Positions 60,413 through 64,000 of a stretch of DNA of 64,000 nucleotides are shown piece after piece; within the stretch, counting starts at the first letter, position 1, and each line of letters opens with the position of its first letter. The position numbers were made by a program, and so were the translations under genes. Below the pieces are notes generated by a model. The model made no database searches. It saw nothing but the letters and a program-made list of their open reading frames with translations, and was not told the DNA's origin. Origin of the DNA: Notospermus geniculatus (lineage: Eukaryota > Nemertea > Pilidiophora > Heteronemertea > Lineidae); assembly GCA_002633025.1 (NCBI GenBank), contig NMRB01000129.1, positions 545,427-609,426 on the forward strand. The letters are read 5' to 3'.

Positions 60413-60416
60413 TGAA

Positions 60417-60600
60417 AGCGAATTGATAGCGGATTTTATTTACATTTGGTTGGTGTTTGTAAACACAAAATTTCAGCCAATCAGAATGCACGAACATTTA
60501 TTTGTTGACATTCTGGAGAAGTCTGTTTACATTTTTTCCCGAAAATTCGTCCCCTTTCAAATTTTATTCCTAAATCAATTTTTTTCGATATCAATTCGCT
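60417..60600. mobile_element. TTAA-flanked AGCGA-family element, member 3
   Basis: Ends AGCGAATTGATAG and ATATCAATTCGCT. Right flank TTAA, left flank TGAA (mutated). Near-identical to 63001-63184, whose left flank is TTAA. Confidence 0.75.
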
Positions 60601-61231
60601 TTAAACGAAGAACCAAATAGTTGCAATATTGAAGCCGTCTTCAAGTTTTATGATACGATTATTTTACCGTATACCCCATTCATCATTGTAAAATGACCAG
60701 TGAGTACAGGATAATGTAACATGCGAGGTAACATGACTAATGATAGTTTACACAATGGGGAAACACAATGTAAAACTGAATTTTGTTATCATAGGTCAGG
60801 AAAATGAAGATTCTTCCATTTCAAACACATCCAGTCAACTCCTTTTACAAGGTCTGCATTTCAATTGTTGCATTTGATGCCATACTTTCGCGAATAAGAT
60901 GCAGTTTCAAGCCATTTCGCTATTTGGCCTGTGAACGTTAACAAGGCAAAGCGACACCGAATTGCCTCCAATTGATTCTTCACGATTCGTCAGGGAGCTT
61001 CCAGTCAGTGATCACAACACATTTCTCAACCCCCATCCCCCCATCCGTTACACCAAACCTATCTGGAACTCACATACGAATCAATCACCATCAATGGGGA
61101 ACCGGAGGAACTAACGTCACGACGTGGTCCTGTGAGCGGTGCGACCGAAGTTTCTTTTTCTAACCTTATTTCCATTTATTTCTGGCGTGAAAACAACCCT
61201 TTCGTTTCAGTCGCCTGGCAATAAAATTTAC
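60601..61231. other. Anonymous segment present again at 63185-63810
   Basis: No gene. See the duplication spanning 60390-61330 and 62973-63911. Confidence 0.6.
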
Positions 61232-61358
61232 GGGCTGTATTCAAAAAGGGTGTTTAAGACTTTAGACGCGTGTAACTTCGTCAAATGCGTGGTGGAATTG
61301 TGTTCATTTGGTGAAGTTACACGCGTCTAGCGATGATCACCCTTTTTGAATACGGCCC
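61232..61358. repeat. Hairpin MITE (GGGCTGTATTCAAAAAGG)
   Basis: TAGACGCGTGTAACTTC and GAAGTTACACGCGTCTA pair. The ends GGGCTGTATTCAAAAAGGGT and ACCCTTTTTGAATACGGCCC are inverted. A second copy starts at about 63815 but its right end is lost or replaced. Confidence 0.82.
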
Positions 61359-61984
61359 TATATCATATTGTAGCAGGATGAAAAATTCTGCATTTTTCGG
61401 TGTTTTTTTCCTTAAAATGAAGAGATGGGATGATGACAATGCAACGTCTTTATCTCATTATTCCTGTAGAACATGTACAGGAGATTTTTTCATGACGCAA
61501 CGTCAACACCTAAAACGACGTCAATGACGTCGCTTCGGTCGCACTGCTCGCAGCGCCGACCTGTCGGGATAAACGACACGCGGGTTCCTCAATTGGAATG
61601 CCTTGGGCCTTTTGCCAAACATTATTTTATTATTTTACCTTGGAATTGCCAGAATAAATGGAAGAATTTCTTGGCTATTGATTCAAAGAGGATCGGGCCG
61701 ACAAGGATGTAGGCCACTCAGGTTTGTAAGGAAGGATATGGTTTTCTGCAGTCATCCTCATCGTGTATAAATGAGTAGCAATGGTGTTTTTTAGCTGAGA
61801 AGTTCCACTCCACAAATTAAAAGTAGGAAGAGAATGGTAACGTTCCGTGGACGTGTTCTGACACTGACCAGTAGGCTATGTGAAAGTTATAACGGATGAC
61901 ATCGTTCCGCATTTAGAATCCGCTTCACCGGTATTTTGGTATTTAATCGCCTTCGTATTTACACTTTCGGTAGCCCGACTTGAA
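61359..61984. other. No gene recognised
   Basis: Clustered ACGTC motifs near 61500-61530. No domain or splice-supported frame. Confidence 0.35.
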
Positions 61985-62022
61985 AGTGCCAGCCTGAGGA
62001 AGACCCCGTTTGGGGTCAAAAA
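61985..62022 (+). ncRNA. Degenerate hammerhead-like core (Penelope-type)
   Basis: CCTGAGGAAGACCCCGTTTG followed by GGGGTCAAAA: a CUGANGA box, a stem GACCCC/GGGGTC and an AAAA in place of GAAA. The following ATTCCGGAAATTGACTTCCT matches the sequence after 41989. Confidence 0.42.
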
Positions 62023-62340
62023 TTTGCCAAGATTCCGGAAATTGACTTCCTGTTTATCATCGGTATTTTGGAAAGAGCTCAAAAGTATCTTGAACCCAAA
62101 CGAAATATAAATGTTGTCTCTCTTTCACGGGTTTTGAATCATTTCCATCCATCAGTTTTCCCTCGAACTGATTCTCTGATAAGTCTGAGTTTAATTTCAA
62201 ACTACCTGAATACGCTTGAAAACAACTATCCATCAAGTCCAACAATTCATTGAAAAAGAAATAATGTCTTTATTTGAAGGCACCCGTAATACAGAAATTT
62301 TAGATGACGGTAAGAACTATAGGTCACTGCCTGAATGGAC

Positions 62341-62972
62341 NNNNNNNNNNNNNNNNNNNNNNNNNNNNNNNNNNNNNNNNNNNNNNNNNNNNNNNNNNNN
62401 NNNNNNNNNNNNNNNNNNNNNNNNNNNNNNNNNNNNNNNNNNNNNNNNNNNNNNNNNNNNNNNNNNNNNNNNNNNNNNNNNNNNNNNNNNNNNNNNNNNN
62501 NNNNNNNNNNNNNNNNNNNNNNNNNNNNNNNNNNNNNNNNNNNNNNNNNNNNNNNNNNNNNNNNNNNNNNNNNNNNNNNNNNNNNNNNNNNNNNNNNNNN
62601 NNNNNNNNNNNNNNNNNNNNNNNNNNNNNNNNNNNNNNNNNNNNNNNNNNNNNNNNNNNNNNNNNNNNNNNNNNNNNNNNNNNNNNNNNNNNNNNNNNNN
62701 NNNNNNNNNNNNNNNNNNNNNNNNNNNNNNNNNNNNNNNNNNNNNNNNNNNNNNNNNNNNNNNNNNNNNNNNNNNNNNNNNNNNNNNNNNNNNNNNNNNN
62801 NNNNNNNNNNNNNNNNNNNNNNNNNNNNNNNNNNNNNNNNNNNNNNNNNNNNNNNNNNNNNNNNNNNNNNNNNNNNNNNNNNNNNNNNNNNNNNNNNNNN
62901 NNNNNNNNNNNNNNNNNNNNNNNNNNNNNNNNNNNNNNNNNNNNNNNNNNNNNNNNNNNNNNNNNNNNNNNN
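62341..62972. other. Assembly gap (632 N)
   Basis: Run of N. All ORFs crossing it are artefacts. Confidence 1.
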
Positions 62973-63000
62973 GAGCTCACCCCAGGTGAGCTAAAATTAA

Positions 63001-63184
63001 AGCGAATTGATAGCGGATTTTATTTACATTTGGTTGGTGTTTGTAAACACAAAATTTCAGCCAATCAGAATGCACGAACATTTATTTGTTGACATTCTGG
63101 AGAAGTCTGTTTACATTTTTTCCCGAAAATTCGTCCCCTTTCAAATTCTATTCCTAAATCAATTTTTTCGATATCAATTCGCTT
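63001..63184. mobile_element. TTAA-flanked AGCGA-family element, member 4
   Basis: Same as member 3, with intact TTAA at 62997-63000 and TTAA at 63185-63188 after one extra T. Confidence 0.78.
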
Positions 63185-64000
63185 TTAAATGAAGAACCAA
63201 ATAGTTGCAATATTGAAGCCGTCTTCAAGTTTTATGATACGATTATTTTACCGTATACCCCATTCATCATTGTAAAATGACCAGTGAGTACAGGATAATG
63301 TAACATGCGAGGTAACATGACTAATGATAGTTTACACAATGGGGGGAAACAATGTAAAACTGCATTTTGTTATCATAGGTCAGGAAAATGAAGATTCTTC
63401 CATTTCAAACAGATCCAGTCAACTCGGTTTACAAGGTCTGCATTTCAATTGTTGCATTTATGCCATACTTTCGCGAATAAGATGCAGTTTCAAGCCATTT
63501 CGCTATCTGGCCTGTGAACGTTAACAAGGCAAAGCGACACCGAATTGCCTCGAATTGATTCTTCACGATTCGTCAGGGAGCTTCCAGTCAGTGATCACAA
63601 CACATTTCTCCCCCTCCCCCCCCCTCCATCCCCCATCCGTTACACCAAACATCTGGAACTCACATACGAATCAATCACCATCAATGGGGAACCGGAGGAA
63701 CGTGGTGCTGTGAGCGGTGCGACCGAAGTTTCTTTTTTCTGACCTTATTTCCATTTATTACCGGCGCGTGAAAACAACCCTTTTGTTTCAGTCGCCTGGC
63801 AATAAAATTTACGGGCTGTATTCAAAAAGGGTGTTTAAGACTTAGACGCGTGTAACTTTGTCAAATGCGTGGTGGAAGTGCGTGCATTTGGTGAAGTTAC
63901 ACGCGTCTAAAGCTAGGAATCCACTGCTGATTTTCTGCGTTGCGACTTGCTTTGCAACCTGCGACTCGCGACTGAATACGAACACAAGGAACTGATACCG
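63185..64000. other. Second copy of the 60.4-61.3 kb segment, then unique sequence
   Basis: Collinear with 60601-61330 up to about 63911 (ACACGCGTCTA). From there to the end the sequence differs (AAGCTAGGAATCCACTGCTG) and shows no gene. Confidence 0.75.

Noticed and set aside
62216-63092. Long ORFs across the second N run
   Set aside because: Open only because N codons are not stops.

Overview
The window looks like repeat-rich nuclear DNA of a marine invertebrate, probably a deuterostome (echinoderm, hemichordate or cephalochordate; I cannot decide from sequence alone). Genes have introns with GT-AG junctions, moderate AT-richness, frequent AGGCCTA-type motifs, and a metazoan mobilome: BEL/Pao, MULE, PIF/Harbinger-type, TTAA-targeting, Penelope-like and LINE remnants, plus dozens of fold-back MITEs. 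Two assembly gaps (28167-28758, 62341-62972) are present. No bacterial operon, rRNA, functional tRNA or CRISPR array was seen.

Layout. 1-3.0 kb: a decayed LINE reverse transcriptase and two fold-back/TIR elements. 3.0-6.4 kb: a broken Mutator-like transposase (3019-5940) carrying a nested MULE-type element (3840-5196, 9-bp target duplication), itself carrying another (4169-4842, 10-bp target duplication). It is convergent with an intact-looking I-PpoI-type His-Me finger endonuclease ORF (5980-6372, minus). 6.9-10.0 kb: a plus-strand spliced gene with an OB-fold-like protein, one intron holding a 1.1-kb CACATGTG-rich element. 10.6-13.1 kb: a minus-strand, tightly packed virus-like module (small hydrophobic protein, capsid-like protein, small membrane protein) broken by a TTAA-flanked element and frameshifts. 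15.0-15.6 kb: tyrosine recombinase fragment. 15.6-23.9 kb: a full-length BEL/Pao LTR retrotransposon on the minus strand with recognisable LTRs, damaged gag and a 1077-codon pol ORF. Its integrase is split by a 1.3-kb TIR element that itself contains a TAA-flanked MITE.

27.3-46.4 kb: a tandem duplication of a three-exon rhodopsin-class GPCR gene (minus strand). Both copies keep intact exons and splice sites. They differ by many transposon insertions in introns, so the paralogues serve as natural empty-site controls for several elements. A third, partial exon copy lies between them. 46.5-54 kb: mostly MITEs and anonymous sequence, with only weak gene candidates. 54.1-58.1 kb: two adjacent plus-strand genes of an unrecognised family (terminal exons of about 327 and 356 codons, both entered at phase-0 acceptors), separated by inverted coding-like arms. 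58.5-63.9 kb: an AGCTCACC-type repeat with about 285-bp tandem units, then a roughly 0.93-kb segment present twice on either side of the second gap.

The most interesting items are the MULE/His-Me endonuclease pair, the virus-like structural module, the orphan gene pair, and short TIR families with clean 9-bp (TAGACTGG ends) or TTAA (AGCGA ends) target duplications.
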